A stretch of DNA of 57,203 bases from NCBI GenBank assembly GCA_938003855.1, contig CALKXD010000109.1, forward strand, positions 1 to 57,203. Reading direction: 5' to 3'. Below, one piece after another: positions 43,745 to 53,071 of this stretch (position 1 is its first letter; the number at the start of each line of letters is the position of its first letter). The translations under genes and the position numbers were made by a program. Source of the DNA: an uncultured Granulosicoccaceae bacterium (GTDB lineage: Bacteria > Pseudomonadota > Gammaproteobacteria > Granulosicoccales > Granulosicoccaceae). The notes beneath the pieces were generated by a model. It saw nothing but the letters and a program-made list of their open reading frames with translations, did not search any database and had not been told where the DNA came from.

Positions 43745-45074
43745 GCGCGTTGATAGACCTGTAGATTCGTGGCAGAAATAGTAGCAGTGTCGCGGCTCGC
43801 AGCACCATGAAGATGGAAAAGGCAAGCCACAGGGCGTGGTTGTTGTGGTGTGGCAACAACCACTCAGTAAGAACTACAAACAGGATCGCCGAGATGATCA
43901 TTGCGTTGCGCATTTCGCTTGTGTGGGTTGTGCCTATAAAAATACCGTCGAGTTGATAGCACCAGACCGATAGCAATGGCAGTGCAATCAGCCAGGGCAG
44001 GCTCTGTCGAGCGATCTCTATAATGTCCTGTTGATTGGTGAATGCCAAAATAAGGTGGTCACCAAAAGCAAATATCACGAGTGAAAGCACGGTGGCGACA
44101 ACGCAGGACTGTACGCTTGAAACGATCACTGCCTGATTGAAATCTGTTTTTCGTTTGCTGCCCCAGGCGTGTCCTACCAACGTTTCAGCTGCATGGGCAA
44201 AGCCGTCGAGTGCGTAGGCGCAGATGTGCAGCATTTGCATCAGGATGGCGTTGGCGGCGAGTGTCGTCGCACCGAGGCGGGTACTGGCCGCATTGAAATA
44301 GAAAAACGACAACACCAGTAACAGTGTACGTACAAAAATATTAGTGTTTAGATCGAGCAGCCGGCGCAGTTCAGTGCGTTGCAGTAGCTTGTCGAGTTGC
44401 ACGTGCTGTATGGCCTTGCGGAGCGTATCGCGAATCAAATAGAGACTGAAGCCAAAGGCGGCGTACTCACTGATGACTGATGCCGCCGCGACGCCGCTGA
44501 TACCCCACTGCAATACGGGGACAAACAGCAGATCGAGTACGATATTCAAGAGGTTTAAAAAAAGCTGAAAAACAAATACTGCCGAGGTTCGCTGCAGGCC
44601 TATCAGTACGCCCAGGACAACATAGTTGCCCAGGGTTGCCGGTGCCGACCATATGCGAATGGCATAGTATTGCGTGGTGAGTTCATCGAGTCGAGCGGTG
44701 CCATCGAACATCCGCAGACTGATTGACAACAGCGGTTGCTGCAGGGCAATGACCAGGGCGCCGAGCGCAAACGCTAGAAGCAGCGATCGCAGCAGGGTAG
44801 TGCCAATGGAAGTGCTGTCACGAGCTCCGAGTGCCTGTGCCACTATGCCACTTGTACCCATGCGCAGGAAACCGAATGTCCAGAACACCAGGCTGAAGAT
44901 AGAAGCGCCGAGTGCAACTGCACCGACCAGTTCGACTTCATCCAGATGGCCGACAATAGCGGTATCGACAGCACCGACCAGTGGCACCGTGATGTTGGAT
45001 AAGATGATAGGAGCGGCGAGTAGCCAGACACGTTTGTGCCAATCGACTTGCGGCAGATCAGGGGGAGGCGTCAA
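43734..45074 (-). CDS. MATE family efflux transporter, DinF-like
   Basis: This 446-residue inner-membrane protein has 12 hydrophobic segments in two halves, with the MATE hallmarks P-I-I-L-S-N (near 17), V-D-T-A-I-V-G-H-L (near 36) and G-Y-Q-like mirrored sequence in the second half (A-H-A-A-E-T-L-V-G-H near 289). It exports drugs or metabolites driven by Na+ or H+. DinF-subfamily membership is inferred from the T-A-I-V-G-H-L motif. The start is a TTG. It overlaps murB and is probably co-transcribed with it. Confidence 0.9.
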   Translation of the reverse strand: MTPPPDLPQVDWHKRVWLLAAPIILSNITVPLVGAVDTAIVGHLDEVELVGAVALGASIFSLVFWTFGFLRMGTSGIVAQALGARDSTSIGTTLLRSLLLAFALGALVIALQQPLLSISLRMFDGTARLDELTTQYYAIRIWSAPATLGNYVVLGVLIGLQRTSAVFVFQLFLNLLNIVLDLLFVPVLQWGISGVAAASVISEYAAFGFSLYLIRDTLRKAIQHVQLDKLLQRTELRRLLDLNTNIFVRTLLLVLSFFYFNAASTRLGATTLAANAILMQMLHICAYALDGFAHAAETLVGHAWGSKRKTDFNQAVIVSSVQSCVVATVLSLVIFAFGDHLILAFTNQQDIIEIARQSLPWLIALPLLSVWCYQLDGIFIGTTHTSEMRNAMIISAILFVVLTEWLLPHHNNHALWLAFSIFMVLRAATLLLFLPRIYRSINAHAA

Positions 45075-45188
45075 CCCGGTAATCCATGATTAATACAGTG
45101 AAATTAGCGCCAGAGGCGAAGGTGTATCGTATCAGGATGTCGGGGGAGCGTGCTGAAGGGATTGCAGGTTCGGGGAGCCGTGCTCTAA

Positions 45189-45239
45189 CCGGACAGCAAG
45201 CCTTGTCCGGGTCAGGGTGCGGGTGCATGGCGCACCCGC
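45189..45239 (-). terminator. two tandem hairpins after ugd
   Basis: GCGGGTGC/GCACCCGC (45219-45226, 45232-45239) begins 8 bases after the ugd stop, and CCGGACA/TGTCCGG (45189-45195, 45204-45210) follows. Stems are strong but no T-run follows on the minus strand, so termination is plausible rather than certain. Confidence 0.5.
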
Positions 45240-45246
45240 GATTTGA

Positions 45247-46578
45247 TCAGGCAGCCTGACGGCGTCCGATGCAGTAGTAGGTAATGCCGTGCTCAGACAA
45301 AACCTCGGGTTCGTAGAGGTTGCGTCCGTCGAAGATAACCGGCTCGGTGAGGCCTTTCTTCAGTCCGCTCCAGTTGGGGCTTCGGAACTCATGCCATTCG
45401 GTGCAGATGATCAATGCATCTGCGCCTTGTGTGGCATCGTTTGCCGAGTCGACCAGCTTGAGGTTGTTCTGGCCCGGATAGATCTTACGAGTCTCGTCCA
45501 TCGCAACCGGATCATACGCCTGTACCGTGGCGCCTTGCTCCCACAGAGCTTCCATCAGCACACGACTGGGGGCTTCGCGCATATCGTCGGTGTTGGGTTT
45601 GAACGCCAGACCCCACAGAGCGAAGGTTTTGCCGGACAAGTCACCCTTGAAATGCTTGCTCAGTTTGTCGTAAAGCACGTGCTTCTGTCGCTCGTTTACG
45701 CTCTCTACAGACTCGAGTAGTTCTGCGTGGTAGCCCACTTCGCGCGCGGTGGCGACCAGAGCTTTGACGTCTTTCGGAAAGCATGAGCCGCCGTAACCGC
45801 AACCGGGATAAATAAAGCTGTAGCCGATACGCGGATCGGAGCCAATGCCGATACGTACATTTTCGATGTCGGCACCGAGTGCATCAGCCAGGTTTGATAG
45901 TTCGTTCATGAAGCTGATTTTGGTAGCCAGCATGGAGTTTGCGGCGTACTTAGTCAGCTCGGATGAGCGAATGTCCATAAAAATCAGTCGATCATGATTG
46001 CGGCAGAACGGCGCGTAGAGCTTGCGCATTTGCTCCATCGCATACGGCTCCTGCGTGCCGACCACGATACGGTCAGGTTTGCGAAAATCCTCGATGGCAG
46101 CGCCTTCTTTGAGAAATTCGGGGTTGGATATAGTGGTGTATTCGAAGTTGGCATTGCGTTTGGTCAGCACTTCCTGAATACGCGCGCCGACCTTATCTGA
46201 TGTACCCACCGGGACGGTCGATTTAGTAACCACCAGTTTGCGACCGTCCATACGTTCAGCGATGGTCTGTGCTACTGCCAGTACATGCTGCAGGTCGGCT
46301 GAGCCATCTTCGCCAGGCGGTGTTCCGACGGCGATGAACTGCATTTCGCTGTGGCTGACAGCGCGATCCATATCGGTGGTGAAGCTCAGCCGACCGATTT
46401 CAACGTTGCGCAGGATCACGGCATCGAGCCCGGGCTCATGAATTGGAATAATACCGTTGTTGAGGTCGGCTACTTTCTTTTCGTCTATGTCAACGCAGAG
46501 TACATGGTTGCCGACATCCGCAAGCAAGGATCCGGTGACCAGGCCCACGTAGCCTGAACCATAAACTGTTACATTCAT
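45247..46578 (-). CDS. ugd: UDP-glucose 6-dehydrogenase
   Basis: Ugd oxidises UDP-glucose twice with NAD+ to give UDP-glucuronate for surface polysaccharides. The 443-residue product starts with the NAD-binding G-S-G-Y-V-G-L-V (7-14), has V-G-T-P-P (near 83), K-S-T-V-P-V-G-T (near 118) and the catalytic cysteine in [12 protein letters not shown] (near residue 263), followed by [13 protein letters not shown]. Length is typical. It stands alone; the epimerase that uses its product is at 1567-2574. Confidence 0.97.
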   Translation of the reverse strand: MNVTVYGSGYVGLVTGSLLADVGNHVLCVDIDEKKVADLNNGIIPIHEPGLDAVILRNVEIGRLSFTTDMDRAVSHSEMQFIAVGTPPGEDGSADLQHVLAVAQTIAERMDGRKLVVTKSTVPVGTSDKVGARIQEVLTKRNANFEYTTISNPEFLKEGAAIEDFRKPDRIVVGTQEPYAMEQMRKLYAPFCRNHDRLIFMDIRSSELTKYAANSMLATKISFMNELSNLADALGADIENVRIGIGSDPRIGYSFIYPGCGYGGSCFPKDVKALVATAREVGYHAELLESVESVNERQKHVLYDKLSKHFKGDLSGKTFALWGLAFKPNTDDMREAPSRVLMEALWEQGATVQAYDPVAMDETRKIYPGQNNLKLVDSANDATQGADALIICTEWHEFRSPNWSGLKKGLTEPVIFDGRNLYEPEVLSEHGITYYCIGRRQAA

Positions 46579-46855
46579 TTGTTGTGATCCGTATCTAAAT
46601 TACTGGAGGGAATAGTTGTATAAAGAATAGCGGCAGCTATCGGATGGAGGGAAGGCAATTATTGATCGTACTGCTAGCTGGTACAACTACCTTGTCGGGT
46701 GTATTGCCAAGCCGCCACGTGAGATATCGCAGTGGGTCCCCAATGATTACAAGGTGTTGCAAGCACCTTGCCGGGTTCTGAAAACGTCCACAGAGGTTGT
46801 GGCGCTGGTGTAAAATTGTAGGCAAACCGAGGGTTTTGTGACCCTGTAGAGAAAT

Positions 46856-47494
46856 ATGGCAAGGCAATTGGAAAGCAGTCGCTTCGACGCTGTCTGGAAG
46901 CGCAACACATTGACCGGTGACGCTGACGCAGGTATCGGTGCTCGACTGCTGGAGCGTTACAGCGAAAGCGGACGGTATTACCACACTGTGGATCACATCG
47001 GCTTTTGTCTGTCTGTGTTTGATCAGGCACGTTCGTTGTGCCTGAATCCGGATGCGGTAGAACTGGCACTGTGGTTCCACGATGCGGTGTTTAATTTTCC
47101 AGTTGATAACAACGAGCGCATGAGTGCCGAGTTATTTCTGCAGGTTAGCGAATCCGCACTGCCGGATGATCTTCGCGACCGTGTCTACCGGTTGGTAATG
47201 GCGACCCGTCATCTGGGACCCCCAGTTGATCCTGATGAGCAAATAATGGTGGACATCGATTTATCGAGCTTTGGTCAGCGATGGGAGCTTTTTAATACCG
47301 ATGGAGAAAACGTGCGTCGAGAATTGGATTATCTGACGGACAGCGAGTTTTTTCCGAACCAGATCGAGTTCATGAGCAAGCTGGTGGCCCGGCAGCACTT
47401 TTACAATACGCACTGGTTCAGAGAGCAGTTTGAGGCCACAGCCCGCGAAAATGTTGCCCGTTATCTTAAGGATCTCAAGCAGCGGGGCTATTGA
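46856..47494 (+). CDS. HD-superfamily metal-dependent phosphohydrolase (COG4339-like)
   Basis: This 212-residue protein resembles the predicted HD-domain hydrolases of the COG4339 type: Y-Y-H-T-V-D-H-I (near 41) provides the first metal His, and A-L-W-F-H-D-A-V-F-N (near 69) carries the H-D pair. A conserved Y-N-T-H-W-F-R block lies near the C-terminus. It probably cleaves a phosphomonoester or nucleotide, but the substrate is unknown. Its 3' end overlaps that of the convergent mnmD gene by 7 bases. Confidence 0.83.
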   Translation: MARQLESSRFDAVWKRNTLTGDADAGIGARLLERYSESGRYYHTVDHIGFCLSVFDQARSLCLNPDAVELALWFHDAVFNFPVDNNERMSAELFLQVSESALPDDLRDRVYRLVMATRHLGPPVDPDEQIMVDIDLSSFGQRWELFNTDGENVRRELDYLTDSEFFPNQIEFMSKLVARQHFYNTHWFREQFEATARENVARYLKDLKQRGY

Positions 47495-48192
47495 CGACGC
47501 CAGGCGGTTAGTACTTCTCGCTTGCCGGGCGGCCCACGATGCTTTTTCCAGTCGAACCCGCTCACCGTCAGCGCATCACGAAAACTACGATTTACGCTGT
47601 AGGTGGCCAATACTCCCTCTACCGCCAGCATCGAATGCAATTTCTCCAGGTAGCTGGCCTGCCACAACAGCGGATTGTTTTTACTGCTGAAAGCGTCCAG
47701 GTAGATGGCATCAAAGGTGGCAGTGCCGCAGTCTGTCTGCAAAGCGTCCTGGAGTAACAGGGTCAATTGCGTGTACTGGTTGATCTGACTGGCGCCCGGG
47801 CTTTGTTGTTGGTTGCGTGTTTTTGCGATGGTGTGCTCGGTCGCCTGAATACTGTCGTGTGCATCGGGGAAAGTATCGCGCAGAATAGTGGAAATCGACT
47901 CACGGGGTAGTAATCGATTTTCAACCGATGTGTAGTTGATCGCGCAGCGGTACGCGAGAGCCGCAGTGGCGCTGAGCAGGAAGTTCATGCCGGTACCGAA
48001 TCCGACTTCAAAGATACGGGTGGGACGCTGCTGCCGAAGCCTTTCTTCGACGCCGGAATTTTGCAGAAATACCACCTGCGATTCAGTCAGCGCGCCGAAT
48101 GTTGAATGGTAGGTTTCTGCGCAGTCGGCGTCTTTCAGCGTCAGGCTGCCGTCGGCAGTACGCACGCATTGCGGTATGAGTGAGGGCGACAT
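47488..48192 (-). CDS. mnmD: tRNA mnm5s2U34 methyltransferase, MnmD-type
   Basis: The 234-residue product equals the methyltransferase half of MnmC, which completes the 5-methylaminomethyl-2-thiouridine of the tRNA wobble base. The SAM-binding motif F-E-V-G-F-G-T-G-M-N-F (near 61) and the catalytic-region Y-L-D-A-F-S-S-K-N-N-P (near 170) are clear. The C-terminal FAD oxidoreductase domain of bifunctional MnmC is absent, so this is a stand-alone MnmD; another enzyme may supply the oxidase step. Confidence 0.92.
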   Translation of the reverse strand: MSPSLIPQCVRTADGSLTLKDADCAETYHSTFGALTESQVVFLQNSGVEERLRQQRPTRIFEVGFGTGMNFLLSATAALAYRCAINYTSVENRLLPRESISTILRDTFPDAHDSIQATEHTIAKTRNQQQSPGASQINQYTQLTLLLQDALQTDCGTATFDAIYLDAFSSKNNPLLWQASYLEKLHSMLAVEGVLATYSVNRSFRDALTVSGFDWKKHRGPPGKREVLTAWRRQ

Positions 48193-48225
48193 GCGGACGG
48201 ATCTGCGAAGAAAGGCCGGGGAGGA

Positions 48226-49239
48226 CTAGCGTCGTTGCTGCTTCAGTGGCCGGGTGACCCGTAAAGTAGCGGCCTTAAACTCGTCGCACTCCGCACTGAA
48301 CAGGTCAGTGCTGGCGGGCATCGGCACACGGGCGAGTGCAATCCATTCAATCAGGCTTTTGCCGTCGTAAATCAGTTTGGTGCCGGTGCTGTGCAACCAG
48401 GCCGGCATGTGTGGGTCACGGTACGGTTGGCCGGGGAATTCGGCCAGTTGCTCGCTGGCAGAGATAAATTCCGGCCAGATCATGAAGTTATTGACCGAAT
48501 CGCTTCGCATGGTTTCACACTCGTATTTCGCCGCGGTGGCGAAGTGGTCAATGAGCTTGTCGGCATCGGCGAACGATAACAGCGGGGCGAGTACACCTTT
48601 AAGGCGATCGGCGACGCAATCAATGTTGTGCATTGCCTGAGCGATTTTTATAAATCGGGACTCGTAGAATTGCTCGATCGGCACGGTGAAAGCGCGGAAA
48701 GGCTCGCCCCAGAGTTCATCAATGCCTTCCTGACCGCTGTAATGCTTAACCTGCTTGCCCAGTTCCAGGGCTTCTTTGAAGCATTGCCCGCACTCTTGCA
48801 TTAGTTCGTTGCTTCGGCTGATTTTTACGCCTTTCCCGCCAAGTTCAACAACTGTTCGGAATATGTCAGTCGCACGATTGAACAGGGCGCCCGCGAGCAT
48901 CGCTGCGTTAACGCGCTTTTTGCGTTCGTCGGTTTCGTTCTCATAGGCGGCACGAGCCCCTTCCAGCGCGTGGCCCGGCGTATTGATGCCGTGCTCGGTG
49001 TGATGAAAGGTACGGCGGGTGAGGGATTCAATGAGGTTTTTGCGGGCGATCAGGGATTCCGCTGGCGGTTGGTAGTAGCGAATCCAGTAGCCGTCGTAAT
49101 AGACAAACCGCTGGTTTTCGATTTCTTTCTTGGTACCGTTTTCTGGCGGTGTGGATTCTGCCCACCAGAGCGGCCCGCGACGGAACGTTGCGGAATTACA
49201 TGAGAAATCAATCGATTTCTGCTTTCTTGCATTGAGCAT
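48226..49239 (-). CDS. uncharacterised conserved-looking protein
   Basis: I do not recognise this protein of about 337 residues. The frame opens at 49347, but the ATG at 49239 (M-L-N-A-R-K-Q-K) is the likelier start because the upstream part has a different composition. It is rich in charged and aromatic residues, has no signal peptide or transmembrane segment, and looks like a soluble alpha-helical enzyme or structural protein. Segments such as R-F-V-Y-Y-D-G-Y-W-I-R-Y-Y, R-F-I-K-I-A-Q-A-M-H-N-I-D and F-M-I-W-P-E-F-I have no nucleotide- or metal-binding look. It lies 33 bases upstream of mnmD and could share its transcript. Confidence 0.65.
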   Translation of the reverse strand: MLNARKQKSIDFSCNSATFRRGPLWWAESTPPENGTKKEIENQRFVYYDGYWIRYYQPPAESLIARKNLIESLTRRTFHHTEHGINTPGHALEGARAAYENETDERKKRVNAAMLAGALFNRATDIFRTVVELGGKGVKISRSNELMQECGQCFKEALELGKQVKHYSGQEGIDELWGEPFRAFTVPIEQFYESRFIKIAQAMHNIDCVADRLKGVLAPLLSFADADKLIDHFATAAKYECETMRSDSVNNFMIWPEFISASEQLAEFPGQPYRDPHMPAWLHSTGTKLIYDGKSLIEWIALARVPMPASTDLFSAECDEFKAATLRVTRPLKQQRR

Positions 49240-49337
49240 TGGATTGCTTGTCAAGTGTTGGCTCAGGTGTCCAGCGTACAGTGGCGCGGCGCGCATTATT
49301 GCACACTGGATAACGTAATGCAGTGGTTGATCAATGA

Positions 49338-49426
49338 AAGGCCACAAATTGTGCCGGCCTTAGGTGTCAGTTAATCCCAAACCGCTGCCATGCCGGTCTC
49401 ACCATCGCTTTCGGGCGTGATGCCCG
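49338..49426. other. small inverted repeats between cmoB and the unknown gene
   Basis: AAGGCC (49338-49343) pairs with GGCCTT (49356-49361) around a near-palindromic CACAAATTGTG, and CGGGC/GCCCG (49412-49416, 49422-49426) forms a second small hairpin. On the minus strand this lies downstream of cmoB, so it may end cmoB transcription; it lacks a T-run. Confidence 0.3.
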
Positions 49427-49502
49427 TGGCAGAGAGGGCAGCGCGGCGGCTGCAGCGCAAGTGACGATGGCGAGAGTCGGCTGCGAGCGGCTAGTCGTGC
49501 AG

Positions 49503-50558
49503 TCAATGGTTTGTGTCTGCATTTGTGCTGGCGCGTTTTGCTGTGACTATGGCTCGCAGCGGAGCCGGATGTCCTTCAATGGTTTTATCGTGGTTGTGAG
49601 GATCAAGTGCTTGTTCCAGTGAGTGGAAATTCATCCAGTCGGTGGTTCGTTGCTCGGTCAGAGGGGTTTGAGTAACATCGACGCAATTGATGTCGTAAAA
49701 GCCGGTGCTGATCAGTTGTTGTTTCAAAAGTGATACGGTGGGCAGTGACCAGACATTTCGCATATTGGCATAGCGACCCTCGGGAACAAGATCCGTGGCC
49801 GTTGGTCCGTCGATAATCAGGGTCTCGAGAATTAGTTCGCCGTCGGCTTTCAGCAATGTTGCCAGCGCCTGCAGGTGCTCCAGCGGTTGTCGGCGATGAT
49901 ACAGCACGCCCATCGAAAAAACCGTATCGAACGGATAGGGGTGATCTTGCAGATCATCGATACCGAGCGGCAGCACGCAGGCGCGGTTCTGTTGTATAAA
50001 ATGATTGACGGCGAGAAACTGTGTGCCAAACAGCAGGTTCGGATCAATGCCGATGACGGTTTTTGCACCGCTGCCTAGCATGCGCATACAGTAGTAGCCG
50101 TTACCGCAACCGACATCGAGTATGGTGCGATCCGTTAAATCGATATGCGGGGCGAGCCGCGACCACTTATTATTGCAGCGCCATTCTGAATCAATGGTCA
50201 CATCGTGTAGTCGAAACGGTCCCTTGCGCCAGGGGTGCAATTTGAGTAGTGACTCTCTTATTAAGCGTTGGACGTCGGCGGGCAGCGACGCGGTGAGCGA
50301 GCTGACGTGCTCGCCGTCAAGCAAAACATCGTCGGTAGTGACAGCGGGTAACTCCTGCAGAGCCGTTATCCAGCGCGGTAAATCACCATGACGTTGCGGG
50401 TCGACGCGCTGCTCGATCAGTGGTCTAAGTGCTGCCAGCCAATCGTCGAGTGCCGATGGTTTGTCTGAGTTGTAAAAATAGTCGTAGTTCAGGGTCTTCA
50501 ACGCATCACTCGCCGCGGCGTAATTGATTGAGGTTCGGTTGTCTGGCTGTTCTTGCAA
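49503..50558 (-). CDS. cmoB: tRNA U34 carboxymethyltransferase
   Basis: CmoB uses carboxy-SAM to turn 5-hydroxyuridine-34 into uridine 5-oxyacetic acid. The 351-residue product has P-W-R-K-G-P-F (near 110), the SAM motif I-L-D-V-G-C-G-N-G-Y-Y (near 145), V-F-S-M-G-V-L-Y-H-R-R (near 214) and the C-terminal D-P-H-N-H-D-K-T-I-E-G-H-P-A-P block, all family hallmarks. It is slightly longer than E. coli CmoB (323), mostly at the N-terminus. CmoA, which makes carboxy-SAM and usually neighbours cmoB, is not in this window. Confidence 0.96.
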   Translation of the reverse strand: MQEQPDNRTSINYAAASDALKTLNYDYFYNSDKPSALDDWLAALRPLIEQRVDPQRHGDLPRWITALQELPAVTTDDVLLDGEHVSSLTASLPADVQRLIRESLLKLHPWRKGPFRLHDVTIDSEWRCNNKWSRLAPHIDLTDRTILDVGCGNGYYCMRMLGSGAKTVIGIDPNLLFGTQFLAVNHFIQQNRACVLPLGIDDLQDHPYPFDTVFSMGVLYHRRQPLEHLQALATLLKADGELILETLIIDGPTATDLVPEGRYANMRNVWSLPTVSLLKQQLISTGFYDINCVDVTQTPLTEQRTTDWMNFHSLEQALDPHNHDKTIEGHPAPLRAIVTAKRASTNADTNH

Positions 50559-50694
50559 GCGTCACTGTCTGGAACCTGTGCCGCGTCTTTCTGTGGCTGC
50601 GGACAGTGGTGTCGCCTTGCGGCTGTGGTATCTGTAATGCCGTGCGAGAGAGCAGTGGCAGTATGGTAACGGATCGTCCAATGGAGTTTCACTT

Positions 50695-51330
50695 TTGTCT
50701 GAAAAACCCGTGCACTATTCACTCGTCGCGGCACAGAAGCATTTGCGGAAAGTGGACAAGACGATGGGCTCATTGATGCGCAAGGTCGGCAACACCGAAA
50801 TTCGTAACGAGGCAGAGTTGTCCGTGTATGAGTCGCTTGTGCGTGCCATTGTCTACCAGATGTTATCAACCCGATCTGCTGCGGCAATTCACAAGCGATT
50901 GCTCGATAGCTGTGAGCAACAGGTGTCACCAACGAGAATTACCAGACTGGGTGAAGCGCGCTTGCGTGAAATCGGCTTCTCGCGAGCCAAGGTTGCGTCG
51001 GTACTGGATCTGACTGAGAAAGTACAGAATGGCTCGATACCACCCGACGATGAATTAATCCATGCAACTGATGATGAACTGGTACGCTGCCTGACTGCTG
51101 TTAAAGGTATTGGTGTGTGGTCAGTAGAGATGTTGATGGTGTTTAATCTTGGCCGTGCAGATATCCTGCCTGCGACGGATCTTGGCGTGCGAAAAGGTCA
51201 TATGATGGCGTACAGTCTTGACGAAATGCTGTCACCGGCGCAATTGCTGGCGGCCGGAGAGGTGTGGCGTCCCTATCGCTCAGTGGCTGCGTGGTATCTG
51301 TGGCGGGCGACGGACAGTGTGGACTGGTGA
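50695..51330 (+). CDS. AlkA-type DNA-3-methyladenine glycosylase (HhH-GPD)
   Basis: The 211-residue protein is a helix-hairpin-helix base-excision glycosylase that removes alkylated bases from DNA. The hairpin motif is L-T-A-V-K-G-I-G-V-W-S-V-E (near 144) and the catalytic Asp follows in L-P-A-T-D-L-G-V-R-K-G (near 170). It lacks the N-terminal domain of E. coli AlkA, as do many bacterial homologues. The TTG start is chosen because GGAG lies eight bases upstream. The Nmad3 gene follows after 46 bases and may be co-transcribed. Confidence 0.88.
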   Translation: MSEKPVHYSLVAAQKHLRKVDKTMGSLMRKVGNTEIRNEAELSVYESLVRAIVYQMLSTRSAAAIHKRLLDSCEQQVSPTRITRLGEARLREIGFSRAKVASVLDLTEKVQNGSIPPDDELIHATDDELVRCLTAVKGIGVWSVEMLMVFNLGRADILPATDLGVRKGHMMAYSLDEMLSPAQLLAAGEVWRPYRSVAAWYLWRATDSVDW

Positions 51331-51376
51331 GCGGTTATTGCTATCCGGCGTTGAGTGAGTTCAGGGCGGTGGTCGG

Positions 51377-52228
51377 GTGAAAATCATCTTAAGTCGCAAG
51401 GGGGTTGATAGCAGTGCTGGAGGATTTGCCAGTCCTATATTCAGTGACGGCTCCATGCAGTCTATTGCTATCCCCGACAGCCGCGCTCCGCTTGAGTATC
51501 GATCGGTAATTTCCACCATAGATACCGGTAAACTGATCAGCCACCTCAGTGGTGGCAAAGTAAAAGGTCGCCATCGTGTTCACCTTGATCCGGATATTGA
51601 TGCCCGGCAGTTACCTCGAAAATCCAACTGGCGAGCGCTGTTCGGGCAGTGCGGCGCGGCACAAAGCCACCTGGTGTCTCAGGGGGTTGGGCCAGGAGAT
51701 ATATTTCTATTTTTTGGTTGGTTTAGACAAGTCGAATACCTGAAACGCCGTTGGCGCTACGTCACTTCGGCACCGGATCGGCACGTGATTTTTGGCTGGC
51801 TACAGGTGAATACTATCCATGATATAGCAGTGATCAATACCAGATCCCGATCATCGCGCCTGCAGTATCATCCACATTTTCATGGCGATTTCAGTGGCCA
51901 GAACACACTGTATGAGGCAGGCCGGCGGCTCGATATTGATGGATTGCAAGCGTTTACCGGAGGCGGTGTATTTCGTCAGTATCAGTCGCAACGTTGCCTG
52001 ACGGCTGCGGGGTATAGTCGTTCAATCTGGCAGTTACCGGAATGGATGCACCCTACGGGACGCAACAGTGTATTGAGCTACCACAGTGACCCTAAACGAT
52101 GGCAGTCTCTAGATGGAAAAGTACAGCTGAGGTCAGCGGCGCGCGGACAGGAGTTTGTCCTTGATCTCAACGACTATCCCGAAGGGTATCAGTGGATGAG
52201 AGAGTTGTTCGGTGCTGACTCCGGCTGA
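51377..52228 (+). CDS. nucleotide modification associated domain 3 (Nmad3) protein
   Basis: The 283-residue product has the look of the Nmad3 family: it starts K-I-I-L-S-R-K-G-V-D-S-S-A-G-G (2-16), continues with H-L-D-P-D-I-D (near 70), G-Q-C-G-A-A-Q-S-H-L (near 91), G-D-I-F-L-F-F-G-W-F-R (near 106), H-V-I-F-G-W-L-Q-V and ends R-G-Q-E-F-V-L-D. The family was defined by genome context as linked to modified-base metabolism, largely in phages and selfish DNA; its chemistry is not established. Here it is in an otherwise ordinary chromosomal setting just downstream of an AlkA-type glycosylase. The start is a GTG. Confidence 0.8.
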   Translation: MKIILSRKGVDSSAGGFASPIFSDGSMQSIAIPDSRAPLEYRSVISTIDTGKLISHLSGGKVKGRHRVHLDPDIDARQLPRKSNWRALFGQCGAAQSHLVSQGVGPGDIFLFFGWFRQVEYLKRRWRYVTSAPDRHVIFGWLQVNTIHDIAVINTRSRSSRLQYHPHFHGDFSGQNTLYEAGRRLDIDGLQAFTGGGVFRQYQSQRCLTAAGYSRSIWQLPEWMHPTGRNSVLSYHSDPKRWQSLDGKVQLRSAARGQEFVLDLNDYPEGYQWMRELFGADSG

Positions 52229-52245
52229 ACAACAACGCCAGGTTT

Positions 52246-52890
52246 CTAGGTTTTTTTTGTGACGATTTCCGCATCCACGATGCTAGGCTCTGCCGCGTTG
52301 GAATCTGTCGCCCTGCTTGCTTTGGCGGTGCCCGGGTGGGTTGCTGCTGGTGCGGGCAGGCTGGATTGAGGAGCGCTGTCTATTTCCTCTGCTTCGATCA
52401 ACTTGTAATCCGGGCCGGCAAGTAGATCCTGTTCCCGTCTAGTGCGTGCCAGATAACCGCCTATGGCGCCACCGGCAGTCGTCAGAGTGAGCAAGCCCAG
52501 CGTGATAAACTGGGTGAACATCATCATCACCCCGAAGCCGGCCGCCACCGCCACTGCTGCGCCAACCTTAAAATTGGCTCCGGTGTTGACCCGGCGGGCA
52601 TTGGACTCGATCTCTCTCTGCGTTTTTTTCACCAGTCTGGTTTTAGCGCGCTCGGCGTTTACGTTGATTTTTTCACGCTCGGCTGCGAATTTCTCTTTGA
52701 GTGCAGCAATCCGCTGGTCGCCGGACTGGCGTGAAATTGTGGCGAACCACAAGGTGACAATGCCAGACAGCAGCGTCACGGTGAATGCCATCAACATCAG
52801 TTTCTCGATGCCGCTGGCGCCGGAATACAGCGTGTAGATTAGTAGAGAAGTGATCTGTGCCAGGATCAGTCCGAGGAAAAACCTGAGCAT
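52246..52890 (-). CDS. membrane protein with coiled-coil middle
   Basis: This protein of about 214 residues has two N-terminal transmembrane helices (about 2-22 and 30-50), a highly charged coiled coil (about 55-97, rich in Lys, Arg and Glu), two more hydrophobic segments (about 104-140) and a disordered Ala/Pro/Ser-rich tail. No known family is recognised. The start at 52890 (M-L-R-F-F-L-G-L) has AGGAGA upstream; a longer frame to 53166 is unlikely because it would overlap the divergent gene at 53072. Confidence 0.7.
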   Translation of the reverse strand: MLRFFLGLILAQITSLLIYTLYSGASGIEKLMLMAFTVTLLSGIVTLWFATISRQSGDQRIAALKEKFAAEREKINVNAERAKTRLVKKTQREIESNARRVNTGANFKVGAAVAVAAGFGVMMMFTQFITLGLLTLTTAGGAIGGYLARTRREQDLLAGPDYKLIEAEEIDSAPQSSLPAPAATHPGTAKASRATDSNAAEPSIVDAEIVTKKT

Positions 52891-53071
52891 GATGTCTCCT
52901 ATGAAAAAGCGCTCGTCAAAAGTGTAACGTACCCAATGGATATTAATTGAGTCGTGTCGAGTTTGTATAAGCGTAAACGTGGTCTCAGGCGTCAATTTAT
53001 CGACTAAAGATTGAATATTGACGGACGATGTAGTGTTACGTCCCGCAAGCGCGCTTACCTGGAACCCTTTG

